This document shows positions 42,001 through 54,049 of a stretch of 64,000 bases of DNA, piece after piece; position 1 is the first letter of the stretch, and the number at the start of each line of letters is the position of its first letter. A program made the position numbers and the translations under genes. Source of the DNA: Hsuehochloa calcarea (lineage: Eukaryota > Streptophyta > Magnoliopsida > Poales > Poaceae). The notes beneath the pieces are model-generated. The model had not been told where the DNA came from, did no database searches, and worked only from the letters and a program-made list of their open reading frames with translations. Where the stretch lies: NCBI GenBank assembly GCA_036346395.1, contig CM070594.1, forward strand, positions 19,749,385-19,813,384, read 5' to 3'.

Positions 42001-44519
42001 CCTCTAACATATATATCACCAAGTAATAAATATAACCATGGACTTGCATCTACACGTCGTTCCTACCATCTAATAGGTAAGGATAGGTCCTAATCCCACT
42101 GAGGATCGTCGATGGTGTTAGTTCCTATGGTGCGGTCCTATCCAAATGAATTTGGCATCACCTCCCGCCGTTCTCCAAATACACGTCCCGGCGAGATTGT
42201 GTATCCGAGAACAACAGAAGGTACTATCGAAACTCTGTCTCGGATCGGAGCAGACCATGGAAACTAACACCATCTGCGCATCCTCGGGCGTCAAAAAATG
42301 GACAATTCGAAACAGATACGGTTATTGATATGCAAAGATCTGCATATTTCTAACCGTATCTCTTTCGAACGGAGACACCTAAGCGGGTTACGTGGAGATA
42401 CATGACCAGACAAAGAAAGAGTGGTTATACCTCGGTGGCGGTGAAGTCGGGCTAAGCGGGGCCGTGGCGGTCGGTGCGATGGCGAGGCGACGCGCGCAGG
42501 CGACTGGGACACCGGTACTCCGACTCGGCTCTGCAAAAGAAAGAAAGAAGCAAAATAACGCCAACTCAAAAATGTACTTGAAACGAAAAACGACGCTTAC
42601 ATAGGTGTAAGTAAGTGGCATGCTTGTGACAACGACGCTTACATAGGCTAATGCCCTAGCTCACTTGTTTAATAAGTATTCTATGTTCGCTATCTTAAAC
42701 AAGATCCAAAGGGTTTTCTTTCAATATATATATCCTCGTTTGGAAGAATCATACAATAGTATTGATCTAAGATGTACTTGAGAAGAAAAAAACAAAAGCA
42801 GATAGATAGCCGTCTTTGAAGGGTAACATACAAATTAAGACCAAGTTTTTTTTTGAAGAAACAATTCGCACCAAGTTATGGATGAACAAATTTAGTTAAC
42901 ATTTAGTTTCCAATACTCCTTGTCAAACAATAGCCAAGACTCACAAAAATCTCCACTCTATGATGCATCTTATCCCTAGGAAAAATCCTAGGATGTTATG
43001 TGCAACCTTTGATCTCACTTTCGCCTTTAATTGCATGGAAGAAATTGCTCCCTGCATTAGCTAAATCGGTGCCCACCTTACCTCTCTGAAAATCTAGCAC
43101 TCATCACCTTTCTCTGCATAACATGGTACCTCTCATCTACCGCCATTTTCATGGCTTTAATTCTTGTCTCGATGAAGTGCTAGATTCATGCATATGCATG
43201 ATGCATCCCCTCTATCCACACTAAAGAACAAAGATGTGGCCAAAGGTATACACTTCATGTGGCCAAATCATATGTTACATGTTTTCTGCTTACATTTCTG
43301 AGATAACTAATGTCATATACTTACATGCCATCCTTTTATTTTTGAGAAGCGAGAGGCATGATTGTGGAATGCTTTTCTTCTGTGGCTAAGTCTGGTTTTG
43401 ATGCAATCAAGTGCATGTTCTTACCAATGGTACCACTGTGCTTTCACCGCTTATAGGACCATCTTGCCCAATTGATGATGAACAAATTACTAAGTAGAGA
43501 GCTGCAGTCCCGCACACGCTTGTCCAGTATGCGATGATCAATCCATTGTATCAACGCCTTTGGATTTCTCCGCCAATGAACTCTCTGCTTCCATGGACAA
43601 TTTTGATTGATGTGATATGTTACTTAAACAAAATGATTTTGATTTGATGTAAGTAATACCTAAACTAGCTCTAGCTAGCATTTTCACATCACGAGGACGA
43701 TAAATTTCGCCTCATGCGTATCGTCAAAATGCAACACAAACCGCCGGTCTCTTCCTTGATTATCATGTCCTACCTAGAAATTGTCTTTGTCGGTCTCGAG
43801 CATGCACCAAATCGATGAGGAATAACTAATAGCCATTAGCATTTAATTGATTATATTTCGAAGCATGATCGGTAGGAATTATGATGTCGATAACATCGGA
43901 GCGTAGGCATGCATTACAAAACATCTTTGTGCTAAGTATGATGCCACCTACCACCGTTAGGGGCAACAACAAATCCATCTCGATAAGAATGAATGAAAAT
44001 TGGGAGCCCCACATCATTTCAGCCTCATTGCTTGCTAGTCTTTGATCAACTCATGATCAAAGAAAAGATATTTACAATGATTCAATGAAAGTGCAAGAAT
44101 TTGAGATATCTTTATCAACGTATTGTGTGTGTATTTAGTCCAATTAATTTATCTTCACATCAACCTCAGAAAGTTAGCAGTTTGCTAATATGAACAGTGC
44201 CACACTTTCTATATGCTCTGAACAACTTTACACTAGAATCCAACTATAACTAACGGTATCATGAACAAAGTCAAGGAAACCTACAGAGTAGCTAGTGTGC
44301 TATGATTATTGATGATTAATAGAAATGTGTTCTAATTCAACTGGATGACCACATAGATAAAGCAAGGATTTGGTCAAAATTCTTGTATATATTAAGATAG
44401 TGTATCTATAGATCTTTCTTTTTCGTCAAGCAAAGAAAGTTCAAAGTTGTGCCTTTTCTTTAGTAATAAAACCTAACTACGATCCCCATTCTAGTGTCCA
44501 GCACTATCTTTACAGTTTT
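42001..44519. other. Long non-coding stretch upstream of the TNP2 start
   Basis: No conserved protein was found. It contains a near-perfect palindrome at 42,315-42,360, a direct repeat ACGACGCTTACATAGG (about 42,591 and 42,632), a small inverted repeat CCTAGGAAAAATCCTAGG at about 42,975, and otherwise AT-rich DNA. It may be leader or intron of the CACTA gene, or inserted or captured DNA. Confidence 0.4.
42315..42360. repeat. 46-bp palindrome
   Basis: GATACGGTTA...ATATGCA-AAGATC-TGCATAT...TAACCGTATC. The arms are 20 bases with a small central mismatch and a 6-base loop. It would form a strong hairpin. Confidence 0.85.
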
Positions 44520-45040
44520 ACAAGTGTAAGTCAAGTGGTAAATCACATTCACACCATTGATTGTTCTTCACCTATAGTCATTCGTCGATACAACACTGGG
44601 AAAATTGAAAAGGTTAGACTTGACACAATCCTTGATCGCTTACCAATCACATATTCTGTTTTCCCTATAATATACCATACAATTAACCGCGTGTTTCCTT
44701 TGGGCAGTACAAATTGCAGTCGGAATATTACCTCAAGGAGGCCAAATGGTCCAATAAGAACTGCCAGCCAAGCTTCAAAGAGCACATGGAATCGAAGATA
44801 AGTTGTGTATAGAATCAATAGAATCGAATCGTTGAACACCCGAGTGTACCTTTGTCCTGGTTGACGACCCGAGTGTTCTCCAGCTTGCGGATGGGGAAGG
44901 GGGGATGGCGGCCCTAGCAACGATGGGGCGTCGGCGTTGCGGATGGGGAAGGGAGGCGGCGGCGGCGGCTATGAGCGAGGGGAAGCGGGAACGGCGGCGG
45001 CTAAGAGTGAGAGAGTGAGAGAGATCTGGGAGGCTCGAAA
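44520..45040 (-). other. Leader-like region of the CACTA element
   Basis: On the minus strand, 45,040-44,870 is GC-rich with CCTCCC/CGCCGC blocks like a 5' untranslated region, followed by AT-richer DNA. A 123-aa minus ORF (44,549-44,920) spans the change but has no recognised motif, so it is not called. Confidence 0.4.
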
Positions 45041-45049
45041 CGGTTAAGT

Positions 45050-45445
45050 GGGAAGCCACTTTGCCGAGAGCCCGATCTGGGAGGCTCTCGGCAAACATTC
45101 CCCCTTTGCCGAGAGCCCCCAGATCCGGCTCTCGGCAAAGTTTTTTTAAAATTTCGTTCGCATTTTTTAGCTAGCTAACTGCACAAAAAAAATTTAAAAA
45201 AAAAAAATTATTATTTGCCGAGAGCTACTCTCGGCAAAGAAAAGTTTTTTTAAATATTTTTTATTCGAAAAAAAAAATTAAACATTTGCCGAGCGCAGCT
45301 CTCGGCAAACCTATTCGCCGAGAGCCAGCTCTCGGCAAACCATTGATCCAGGCTAGGTAAAAAAAAGAAATCTGCGCCGAGAGCGGGCCCAGTTGCTCTC
45401 GGCAAAGATCCTTTGCCGAGAGCAATCCCCTGAAGCTCTCGGCAC
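45050..45445. repeat. Inner subterminal array (GCTCTCGGCAAA)
   Basis: About eight direct and inverted copies of TTTGCCGAGAGC / GCTCTCGGCAAA. Between them are A- or T-rich filler tracts. Confidence 0.9.
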
Positions 45446-46124
45446 AGAATATCCAAAAAACAATTAATAAGTAGCAAATGGCTCCGGAAAAATACGAATT
45501 TTTGCCGTGTTACAACTTATGCTCTCTAATGGCTATACAAAAAGTTTGGAACTCCAAAACTAATTCGACCGTGACATTGTTTGAAAATCCTAATGGATCC
45601 TTCTCAGCTTTATGAAACTTATTTGGAGATGTCTCAGATTGTATGAATCATACGCAACCACTTGCGCGAAACATTTTCAATTTTTTACCACAGCCTCCAA
45701 GTGTGATACCATGACTTCATTGCAAATATCACAATTTTCCGAATTCGTTTCCTTTTTTTAAGAATTTTTAAATCGTTCGGCGACATATGTTCGTTGTCTT
45801 CGATTCGTAAAATAAAAGGTGAAAAAAACGTCAACAAGATGTTATTTGCCCCCAATAATGCATAAATAGCATGAATATCATTTTCTACTTAATTTTTTCC
45901 GTGTTTAAATCAATCATTGTTCAAATTTTAATCGATTAAAAACTCCTTGAAATGCAATTAATTAAATATATATAGCAAATAATTACAAAAATACACAAAA
46001 TTTTAATATCGATTACAACTTTGTAGTATGTGTATAGAGAAAAAGTTTGGAGCATATGAAAGAAAAATAATTTAATTGGAGAGAGTTAGGAGAAGAGAAA
46101 CACATGCACATGAAATATAGAAAC
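45446..46124. other. Spacer between the two CACTA arrays
   Basis: AT-rich sequence without ORFs. It contains CTCCGGAAAAATACGAATTTTTGCCG and TTTGAAAATCCTAATGG stretches of the sort found inside grass CACTA ends. Confidence 0.5.
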
Positions 46125-46526
46125 CACATTTGCCGAGAGCTCGGCCTCGGCAAATATTTGCCGCTTCGGCAAAAAAGTTTTGCCGAGAGCGTAATCGGGG
46201 CTCTCGGCAAAGAGGTGACGCCGTCGAGGCGAGTCACGGCTATGGGCCCACGGCAATGTTTTGCCGAGAGCCTGATTTTGCCGAGAGCGCGGCCCACGGC
46301 AAAGGCCCATTGTGCCGACGGGAATTTTTTGCCGAGCGGGGCTCTCGGCAAAATAGCGCACTTCGCCGAGAGTTATTGTTTGCCGAGATGCAGGCCCACG
46401 GCAATCTTTCCGATTCCGACGGTCCGTGTTTGCCGAGAGCGCTCGCAAGCGTTTTCTTCTTAGAGCCTGCGTTTTTGCTCTCGGCAAAAATCGCGGCTCT
46501 GGGCAAAAGACGTTTTTCCGGTAGTG
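46125..46526. repeat. Terminal subterminal array and CACTA terminus
   Basis: A dozen or so TTTGCCGAGAGC/GCTCTCGGCAAA words, many diverged (CCCACGGCAA), end in CGTTTTTCCGGTAGTG. The minus strand therefore starts CACTACCGGAAAAACG. Confidence 0.93.
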
Positions 46527-47244
46527 TTTCTACGATTCTTGAAAATGAATCCATGTAACTTTTTCCCTGCAAAAATTGCCGCATATGCATGCCAACACTT
46601 TTTTTTTGGTTCACTTACAATACTTTTTTTGTCAGGGTAGTCTTTGTGTCAAATTTGTTTTTGTCGTGTTTTTAAAACAATTTTTGTCTTCTTTTAGATT
46701 AATTAATTATTTCTGTTATCTTATGATAAATACCCCTTTTGCAATTTTTGGGTATTTGTGTTGTGCATAGGAAGCTTTCCTGTAATGTGAGAAGTCATCA
46801 TTTTTGCAAATATTTTTTATATAAATACTCAAAAGATTGTACAAAGGATTGTATTCATTATTCATCGACATCTCATTTATATAAATTTGGCATATTCCAT
46901 AAATCAATAGCTGCAGCCCACATGCACGTGGGGATGTGGTCGGATCAAAACAATTAACAAGAGATATAGATACATTGGCCTTTGTCTGTTAATACGTCGG
47001 ACAAACCCATTAACTTTCACATGCAAGTAGAAAATAAACAGCTAACAAAATGGCTCAACGCGCACTCTGTTTTGGACGGGAACAGATTTGTATAGTTCGG
47101 TAGAAAATTTGAATAATATCCCCAGCAAATTAGTACTCAAATATTTTCTAGACACCAACAACTAAACAATCTTCCAACTCAATTAGTTCACCCATGAACT
47201 GATGAACAATCTACTAGTATACTTCCACGGTTGCAGCAGACGAA
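46527..47244. other. Intergenic region downstream of the peroxidase gene
   Basis: AT-rich, with no ORF of note. It holds the 3' flank of the peroxidase (its stop is at 47,245-47,247 on the minus strand). Confidence 0.6.
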
Positions 47245-48365
47245 CTAGTTTACTCTATTGCAAAATTTTCTGATCTCCCCTTGGCTGCCGGTAAGAACGT
47301 CGAGGTGGCCCATCTTCACCATCGCGGCCGCGAACCGTGACGCCCACAGCGTCCGGTTGCGCGCGTAGAGGCCGACGAGCGCCGCCGTGTCGTTCTGGGT
47401 CAGCAGCGTGACGTCCGACGTGAACAATACCTCTCCCGTCTGGACGTTCTTGTAGTACTGGTTGTCGAGCAGGAGCTCCGTGACCGGATCCAGGTCCACC
47501 ACCCTGTCCAGCCGCCCCGTCGCCGCCGGGCACCTCGTCCGGAGAAACCTGCCGTAGGTGGCGTTCATGTCCGCGGCGATCTGCGGGTACAGCCGGAAGG
47601 AGAAGGACGAGCAGTGGGAGCGGCCGAAGGAGTGCGCGCCGGAGAGCGTGACCATGTCGTCGGCGTTGAGTTTCTTGGCGGCGAAGCTGGCAACGAGCTG
47701 CGTGACGTTGAGGAAGGGCGGGGGCAGGTTGTTGAGCACCTCCGACTCGTTGGAGACGAGGCCGTCGCGCCTTCCCGCCGGCATGTCGAAGTCGACGCCC
47801 CCCATGATGCCGCACGCGTCGCGCGCGGCGAAGGCGACTACGTCGGCGCAGGAGACGGTGCGCCGGCACCGCCGCTCCACCACGCGCTTCGCGCGGTCGA
47901 TGACGCCAAAGCCCCGGAGGCTTGGGAAGTTCGCCTGCGACATCTTCTCGACGGTGGCGTTGCTGCCGGGGAGGGCGTCCAGGAGCACGGACGCATCACA
48001 ACCCTGTGTGGTGCGTATATACATCAACAGAACGAGCGCATTAGCTTTGCATATCTGCCGGAATTAAGTAGGCTGTTCATGCATTGACCAGGAATAAGAT
48101 GGAGGCCGCGAGGGAGATGGAGGCTAACCCTGACGAAGCAGTCGTGGAAGAAGAGGCGCACGAGGCCCGGGCCATTGCCGGGGTCTCGGCGGATGGCGGC
48201 GTGGACGACGTCGCGGATGAGCTCCTCCGCCCTCGGACAAGTGTAACTGTAGAACCCGACCTCCAGCCGCGCTTCAGGCGACGCAATGGAGAAGAAGACG
48301 ACGAGGATCCATGGCACCAGAATGAGAGGAACACGAAACCGATGAACGCTACGTGCTCTGCTCAT
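47245..48365 (-). CDS. Class III (secretory) peroxidase
   Basis: A heme peroxidase of the plant cell wall or vacuole that oxidises phenolics with H2O2, with roles in lignification, defence and peroxide balance. Exons are 48,365-48,129 and 48,003-47,245; the 125-bp intron is GT..AG, phase 0. The product is 331 aa, the usual family length. Residues 1 to about 31 are a signal peptide ([21 protein letters not shown]). The distal site is R70 and H74 in [10 protein letters not shown], and the calcium site is GCDASVLL after the intron. The proximal heme ligand is H203 in [12 protein letters not shown]. All eight conserved cysteines are present plus an extra one in ARDAC. Several N-glycosylation sequons occur (NAT, NES, NVT, NDT, NRT). 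The start is the ATG just before the signal peptide; an upstream in-frame ATG at 48,437 is less likely. The exact peroxidase and its substrate cannot be named. Confidence 0.96.
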
Positions 48366-48640
48366 CTCCGGTATTCTCTCTCGATCTTGGGGTTCTATAA
48401 GGGCCCGCAGTGAAATATGTGTCTGTAAGTAGAGCAAAGGACGCCGAGTAGATAGGATTAGTGGATGGTGGCCGGTTATTTATGTACGTAGAACGATCTC
48501 GAGATGAACTAACTAGCCTACACTGGTTAGTGTGTCCAGAGGAGAGGAGCAAAGCAAGCAGGCGCGCTATCTAAAAGTTGACCTGGACACCTCGCCTAGA
48601 ACGGGAAGCACCTCTCGGCTCTCGGTAAATTAAAGCTACA
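48366..48640 (-). promoter_or_regulatory. Peroxidase upstream region
   Basis: On the minus strand a TATA-like ATAAATAA lies at about 48,476-48,484, some 115 bases before the start codon. A W-box core (TTGAC, plus strand) occurs at about 48,577, consistent with WRKY control that is common for such genes. CTCTCGGCTCTCGGTAAA at 48,612-48,629 resembles the CACTA array motif at 46.1-46.5 kb and may be a transposon relic. None of this is tested. Confidence 0.45.
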
Positions 48641-48989
48641 TGTCTCGTTGTTTATTTGGGTTTCCGTTGCCGCGAGCTCTTTGTGGAGGCGCGCAGACCG
48701 GTGCAAGCAGCGTGGTAGCAAGCGGTTTGCACGTTCCGGGTTCCGGCGCCACGAGGCTTAACATGTGCTGGGCCGCCGAACGTATGCGCGCGCGTCGGAG
48801 ATAGTCGTTGCGCCCATTGACAAGCGAGCAAGCGTGCCCTCTGCTACGGGAGTTGTGTTCTCGTCTGTCTTCCTCGTTTCTTTTTTGCGCAACCGTCTTT
48901 CTTTCGTCTCAGAAAAAGGAACGGTCTTTCTTTCATCTTCTCGGAGAGGAAGTGCGCGTTTCCTTTCTTTTCTTCAGCTGAGAAAAAAT
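48641..48989. other. Sequence between peroxidase promoter and gypsy relic
   Basis: Positions 48,660-48,830 are GC-rich, then repeated CTTTCTTTC tracts occur at 48,890-48,980. No gene is seen. Confidence 0.45.
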
Positions 48990-50834
48990 GGATCACTGGA
49001 CGGATGCTGCAAGATTCCGGAAGCTTCAATTTGTACGCCACGGCTCCCACCCTCCGCTCCACCTGGAACGGTCCAAAATACCAAAAGGCAAGCTTGTGAT
49101 TAGCTCGAGTAGCAACTGAGGTTTGGACATATGGTTGCAGCTTCAGATACAGTACCCAATTTCACTCTGAGAAACTTCTCTCTGATCATTTTGAATCAGC
49201 TTGAATTTCCATACTCTGGCTAGCCCGATTCATGTGTTGACGCAGCAAATTTGTCATAAGTTCCCCATCTTTCAACCTTGCAGCCATGTCAGGTGATGCA
49301 CAGGACGATGAATCAATAACACTGAAGTGTCTTGGACCATGGTCATACAATACTTCAAATGGAGACTTTTGAGAGTAGGGTGAAAGGATGTGTTGCACCA
49401 AAACTCTGCTAGCACTAGCCACTCTGACCATTTAACTTGGATAGGCATGAACGAAGCAGCGCAGATAAGCCTCGAGACACTGGTTAACTCGCTCCGTCTG
49501 ACCATCGGTTTGTGGATAGTACGAAGAACTCATCCTCAGTTGAGTCAGTACTAACCGGAAAAGCTCCCTCCACAAAGTTCTGGTGAATATCCGATCTTGG
49601 TCCAAAATAATCGATTGTAGTAGACCATGAAGCTTGAACATATTACTGAGGAATGCTTGTGCTACGTGAAACGCAGTGAAAGGATGAGCCAACGGCACAA
49701 AATGAGCATAACGGGAAAATTTATCTACCACAACCATGATGTTGTTGTAGTTTGCAGACCTCGGTAACCCTTCAATGAAATCCAGACATACCATTTACCA
49801 TGCATGTTCAGGTACTAGAAGAGGTTGCAAAAGGCCGGGGTATTTGACATGTTCCACCTTTTCTTGCTTGCACACCTCACAGGCACCTACACACGCATAA
49901 ATATCTTTCTTCATCCCCGCCTAAGAAAATAGCTTGCGAACTCTGCTGTAAGTGACTTGAAACCCCGAGTACCCCCCAACTACACTCGAATGCATAGAGT
50001 GAATGATCTTTTGTTGCATTGACATGTTGGCTTCCACCCAAACACGTCCCTTATATCTTAGTATATCATCTTTGAACTGAAACTTAGGATTTTTTGCGCC
50101 TTCCACACTCAATTTTGTTACTAATCTGTCAGTCGAAGGTCATGCTTATAGCCAGAAGCTACCTCAGACAATGCTTATAGCCAGAAGCTACCTCAAACAA
50201 CCCAGATGGTACAAAAGTCAATAGTGCCACTGATTCTCCCTCATGTCCTGCAGCTTTCCTTGACAAAGCATCCGCTGCTGATTCTCATACCCCTTTTTAT
50301 ACACCAACCGATATTGTAAACCGAAAAGCTTTTGTCATAGCTTTTTGATGCCGTGGTGTAGTCAAACGTTGGTCTTCTAGATGCATAAGGCTTCTTTGAT
50401 CTGTTCTGATAATAAATTTGGCTTGCTGCAGATAAGGTCTCAAGTTCTCCACTCCAAGCATGATCACCAGACTCTCCTTTTCATAAGTTGGCAGTCCCTG
50501 TGTATGAGGCCCTAAGGACTTACTCAAATAGGCCACTTGGTGTCCTTGCATAAGCACTGCTCCAATTCCCTTGTGGGAAGCATCAGTTTCAATCTCAATT
50601 TGCTTCTTGAAGTCTGGCATAGCCAACACGGGCGCGGTTATTAGTGCATTCTTTAGGGCCCGAAATGATGCCTCTTTCTTAGTCGTCCACAGGAACACCA
50701 CAAGCTTCTTCAGAAGTTTAGTCAGTGGTCTGCTGATCAATCCAAAATGCATCACAAATTTCCTATAATACCCCGCTAACCTAGAAAATCCACAGACCTC
50801 TTTGACATTTGTTGGGATTGGCTGTTGCACACAG
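48990..50834 (-). pseudogene. Ty3/gypsy pol relic (RT end, RNase H, integrase)
   Basis: From 50,830 downwards: GYYRKFVMHFGLISRPLTKLLKK and EIETDASHKGIGAVLMQGHQVAYLSKSLGP (RNase H; 50,800-50,500), a decayed integrase zinc region (VGGYSGFQVTYSRVRKLF, about 49,975), and the integrase core (VCLDFIEGLPRS...VVDKFSRYAHFVPLAHPF...YPQTDGQTERVNQCLE; 49,794-49,450). The C-terminal part FGPFQVERRVGAVAYKLKLP (about 49,075-49,015) closes it. The motifs suggest a chromovirus, perhaps Reina-like. Gag, protease, most of RT and both LTRs are missing. A 31-bp tandem duplication lies at about 50,141-50,203. Confidence 0.9.
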
Positions 50835-50895
50835 TGGCGAGGAAGAAGGGCGTTGTCTGCGGCGGCCGGTGGCGAGGAAGGAGGGCGTTCGCGAT

Positions 50896-53060
50896 TGTAA
50901 CACCCTAGCTATTCGGAAGCCAAGATGTCACTCAAACTTAATCAAAATACTAGGAACCGAATAGAAAAACACAAATAGCATTGATTCTATAACAATAATT
51001 TATACAAAACTAACGATAATTAACAATTCCAAATAAAGATAGGAAAAACATTTAAAACATGAGTGTAAGATAACCATAACCAAGTTGGTTTATTACAATT
51101 CAACAATTATCAAATAGTTGTCATGAAACGGAAATAGCAATGAATTCTGATTTAAGATAAGTGGTGTGCATCGTGCTGGACTAATCCCTCCCAAAACTTG
51201 TCTTCCTCATTATTTACCTAAATTAAACAACAAAGCAAGAATGAGCCAAAGAATCAGCAAGTACAATACATAAAAGTTCAAGTGAAGTAGACAAGTCAAT
51301 CATAACCGAAGTATGTACAATTCTCATAATATCTACATGAATGAATGGAATAAAGGTATGCATTGAAAGAATGGACTGCTCAACAGCTTATACCGGTATA
51401 ACGAGTGATACACCCGTCGGTGTTCACTTAAGCCCGTACTTAACAAAGTCCGGGGACCCAAAATACTGTATGAAGAACGTTTCATACGGATGTCCAAGAT
51501 TTCCCATGTTAGAGTGGTGGGACTTACATGGCCATACTGGAATTGATGGGTCTTATGATTTCCACTTCCGTGGTCAAAACGAAAACATAGCATGAATAGA
51601 ATGGATGACATGAAATGAACTTTTATCACATGAAAATAAAGAATAATACTCAGCATATGAATATGAATAGCAAGTCTAGCATTACATCCACGTACAATCA
51701 TCAACATTTAATAGAATAAAACAAAGTACTTGCCTTCCGCGTTGTGACGTGCTAGGAGACAACGAAGGTGCTCCACCACTCACCGCCTACACAAATATGT
51801 ATTCGGAATAAGGATAACAAGGTATGACATAGCTACGTATGATATAGCTACGGTGTCCTACCATAACTCTCTAACTATCCAACACAATCAACGGGTTCAA
51901 ACTGACAATTAAACTATTCAACCACCTGTCAACCCTACTGGGCAGCGGTACGAGAAAAATCATAATTAAAGATCTGCAACTCGGAATGACGTGAAACTAG
52001 TGCCCAATGAAACTAAGCAAACTAGACTACGAAACTCTAGTTGACAAGATTCACTAAATCTGCAAAAACATTCGGCTAACCAGCAGTTGAAAATGTATGA
52101 CAGACATCTGTCCAGACAACAGATCAGCAACAAAGAACATCGCATATCTTTCACTCTACAGATCCAATGGAGGTGTTCTTTATCAATCTGGAAAGATTAT
52201 TAAAAATTCTACAATAACCTAGTTGGGAGGAGGTCCTGAATCTTACATTAACAAGGTAAAAATTAAGGAACAAACAGACAGTTCATTCTCGTCAGACAGA
52301 CAGAATAGTGCGCAAAGAATAAGTCATAACGCTTTAACCGTAAGGCAGAATCTCGTGATCTCGGCGGCTATGGAAAGATAAAAACCGCAGCTACAAAACT
52401 CTAGGAGACAAAAATATCAGATTCGGCTTCTAAGACGTCGAAACAGGGCACATATCCAACTGTACAGAATGGATCTAATAATAGAGGCAAAACGATCCAA
52501 CCAATCGAATCGAATTCTCATCTTTTATGAATCAAACAGCAAGGGGAAGCCATTGTTACCCTTGTAGAACCTCAAGAAAGACATGGATCGACCTCCCGAA
52601 AGATTTCCCCTCTTCTCCTTCTTCCTCTCTTCAATGGCCGGCCACACGAGAGAGATGATCGGCCGGCGGCGACTGCAGGAGGAGGCGGCTTCGGGGGAGG
52701 CCTTGGGGCAGCGCCGGGGATCGCCGGAGGCTAGCACCAAGGGGCAGGGGAGGCGTCAAGGGGCAGGGGAGGCGCTGGTTTGGGGGATAGCGGGTGGCGG
52801 CTCAAGGGGGGAGGAAGAGTGGGGAGGGAGAGGGGGAGAAGGGGGCCGACTAGGGTTGGGAGGGGGTGGGGCGCATGGGCCTTGGACCTGGTGCGCCTCC
52901 CCCCTTCCTTGGCCCCCCTCTTGGCCGGCCATAGGCCGGCCAGGATCTCATTACCTTGGGCCAGAGGCCCGGGGTCTAAAAGTTTCTGAAAAACTTTGAA
53001 TTTTAAAAAAATTCTCTCTCCCGAATAAATTCTTCTCAAACTGAAATTCGGAGTATTACA
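50896..53060 (-). repeat. Solo gypsy LTR
   Basis: A 2,165-bp LTR, TGTAACACCC...GAGTATTACA on the plus strand; read on the minus strand it begins TGTAATACTCCG and ends GGTGTTACA. Flanking 5-mers GCGAT (50,891-50,895) and GCAAT (53,061-53,065) match at 4 of 5 bases, as an aged target duplication would. There is no inner region, primer site or second LTR, so it is the product of LTR-LTR recombination. GC-rich ORFs at 52.5-53.0 kb are part of the LTR. Confidence 0.85.
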
Positions 53061-54049
53061 GCAATGGTGGGGTTATAACAGCTAAAAGACTATACTATCT
53101 AGCCTACTAGGTTTGCGGAAGCTAGGAACGCGAAATGATGTGAAGAGGGGAAAAGGCTTACCGGACGTAGAGCTAGCGTCGTGGTGCTCGGCGATAGCAT
53201 ATACTAGAGCTAAGGAGGACGAGGTGCTCTGGTGCACGACAAGAAAGGAGGTGAGGATCAACAAGAAGAACTCAAGGTGAACACAAAGGATAGCACCTTC
53301 TAGGTCGAAACTCCCCGGAACGAGTAGGAACTGGCGGCGACAGCGAGGAAGGGTGCTGGATCTGTGGCATGGTCGTCGGGGTGTTCTAGGTGATTCACTG
53401 GAAGAGAAGAAAGGGGACCAAAGGGGAAATGAAGAGGAGTGTGAGGCGAGCATGGTGACGCGCTCGGTGCGGCTTATAAAGGAGAGGAGAAGGAGGCAAT
53501 GTGGCACTCATCTCGAGCGTTAATGGCCGATTAGGCTGACAGCACGACAGGACAAACTCGCGGCGGCAGTGCGCTCAAGGTCTGCGGCAACATAGGAACT
53601 CAAGTGCCTCTACCACACTTACGCGGAGAGAGAGATGATGAATAGGGACGACCGACAAGTGGGGTCGAGGCCACATGGTAGCGAGAGCGAGGCGAGGGGG
53701 AGCGAGCAGACCGGCTCAGCTAGGCTACAGTGTGGAGGTGGACTGGTTGGGCCGCATGGGGGAAAGAGGGGAGAAGGAGGGGAGCTGGTCCAGAGGGGCG
53801 CAAGTGGGCCGAGTGAGAGGGTGGTGGACTAGGCCGGCAGGTTGGATGCGGCCCAAGGGGAAGAGAGAGGGAGTAAAAGGATTTGGATTTTGGTTTGGAA
53901 TTTTTATAAGTTTAATTTGGAGTAAGTATTTTGATTTCCCTTTTTGAAATGAAATGCAAGTTTATGGAATTTCGCCAAATGTAACCAAAGTTTTTGAAAA
54001 CCCATAAAATTCATGCAAATTTTCAGAAGTTCAAAATTGAGTTGTTACA
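53061..54049 (-). repeat. Partial gypsy LTR, minus orientation
   Basis: The right edge is ...GTTGTTACA, so on the minus strand it begins TGTAACAACTCAATTTTG. A TATAAG box occurs on the minus strand at about 53,475-53,485 in a GC-rich region. The other end is not identifiable, because the solo LTR abuts it at 53,060 and may have inserted into it. Confidence 0.65.

Larger units (their letters stand above)
41290..46526 (-). mobile_element. 5' part of a CACTA element with CTCTCGGCAAA subterminal repeats
   Basis: Read on the minus strand: terminus CACTACCGGAAAAACG (46,526-46,511), subterminal array, spacer, second array, GC-rich leader (44,870-45,050), a long non-coding stretch, then the TNP2 N-terminus at 42,000. 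Continuity through 42.0-44.5 kb is assumed from order and orientation, not proven. The 3' end was not found. Confidence 0.7.

Noticed and set aside
44549..44920. 123-aa minus-strand ORF as a captured gene fragment
   Set aside because: It spans a change from GC-rich leader to AT-rich DNA, has no family motif, and may be chance.
44520..46526. The two CTCTCGGCAAA arrays as the two ends of one short CACTA element
   Set aside because: Only the outer array has a CACTA terminus (46,526). The inner array at 45,050 has none, so a short complete element is not supported.
47614..48087. Plus-strand ORFs over the peroxidase gene (also 47,558-48,067 and 47,255-47,869 minus)
   Set aside because: Shadows of a high-GC coding exon. 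The minus-strand frame with intact peroxidase motifs explains the region.
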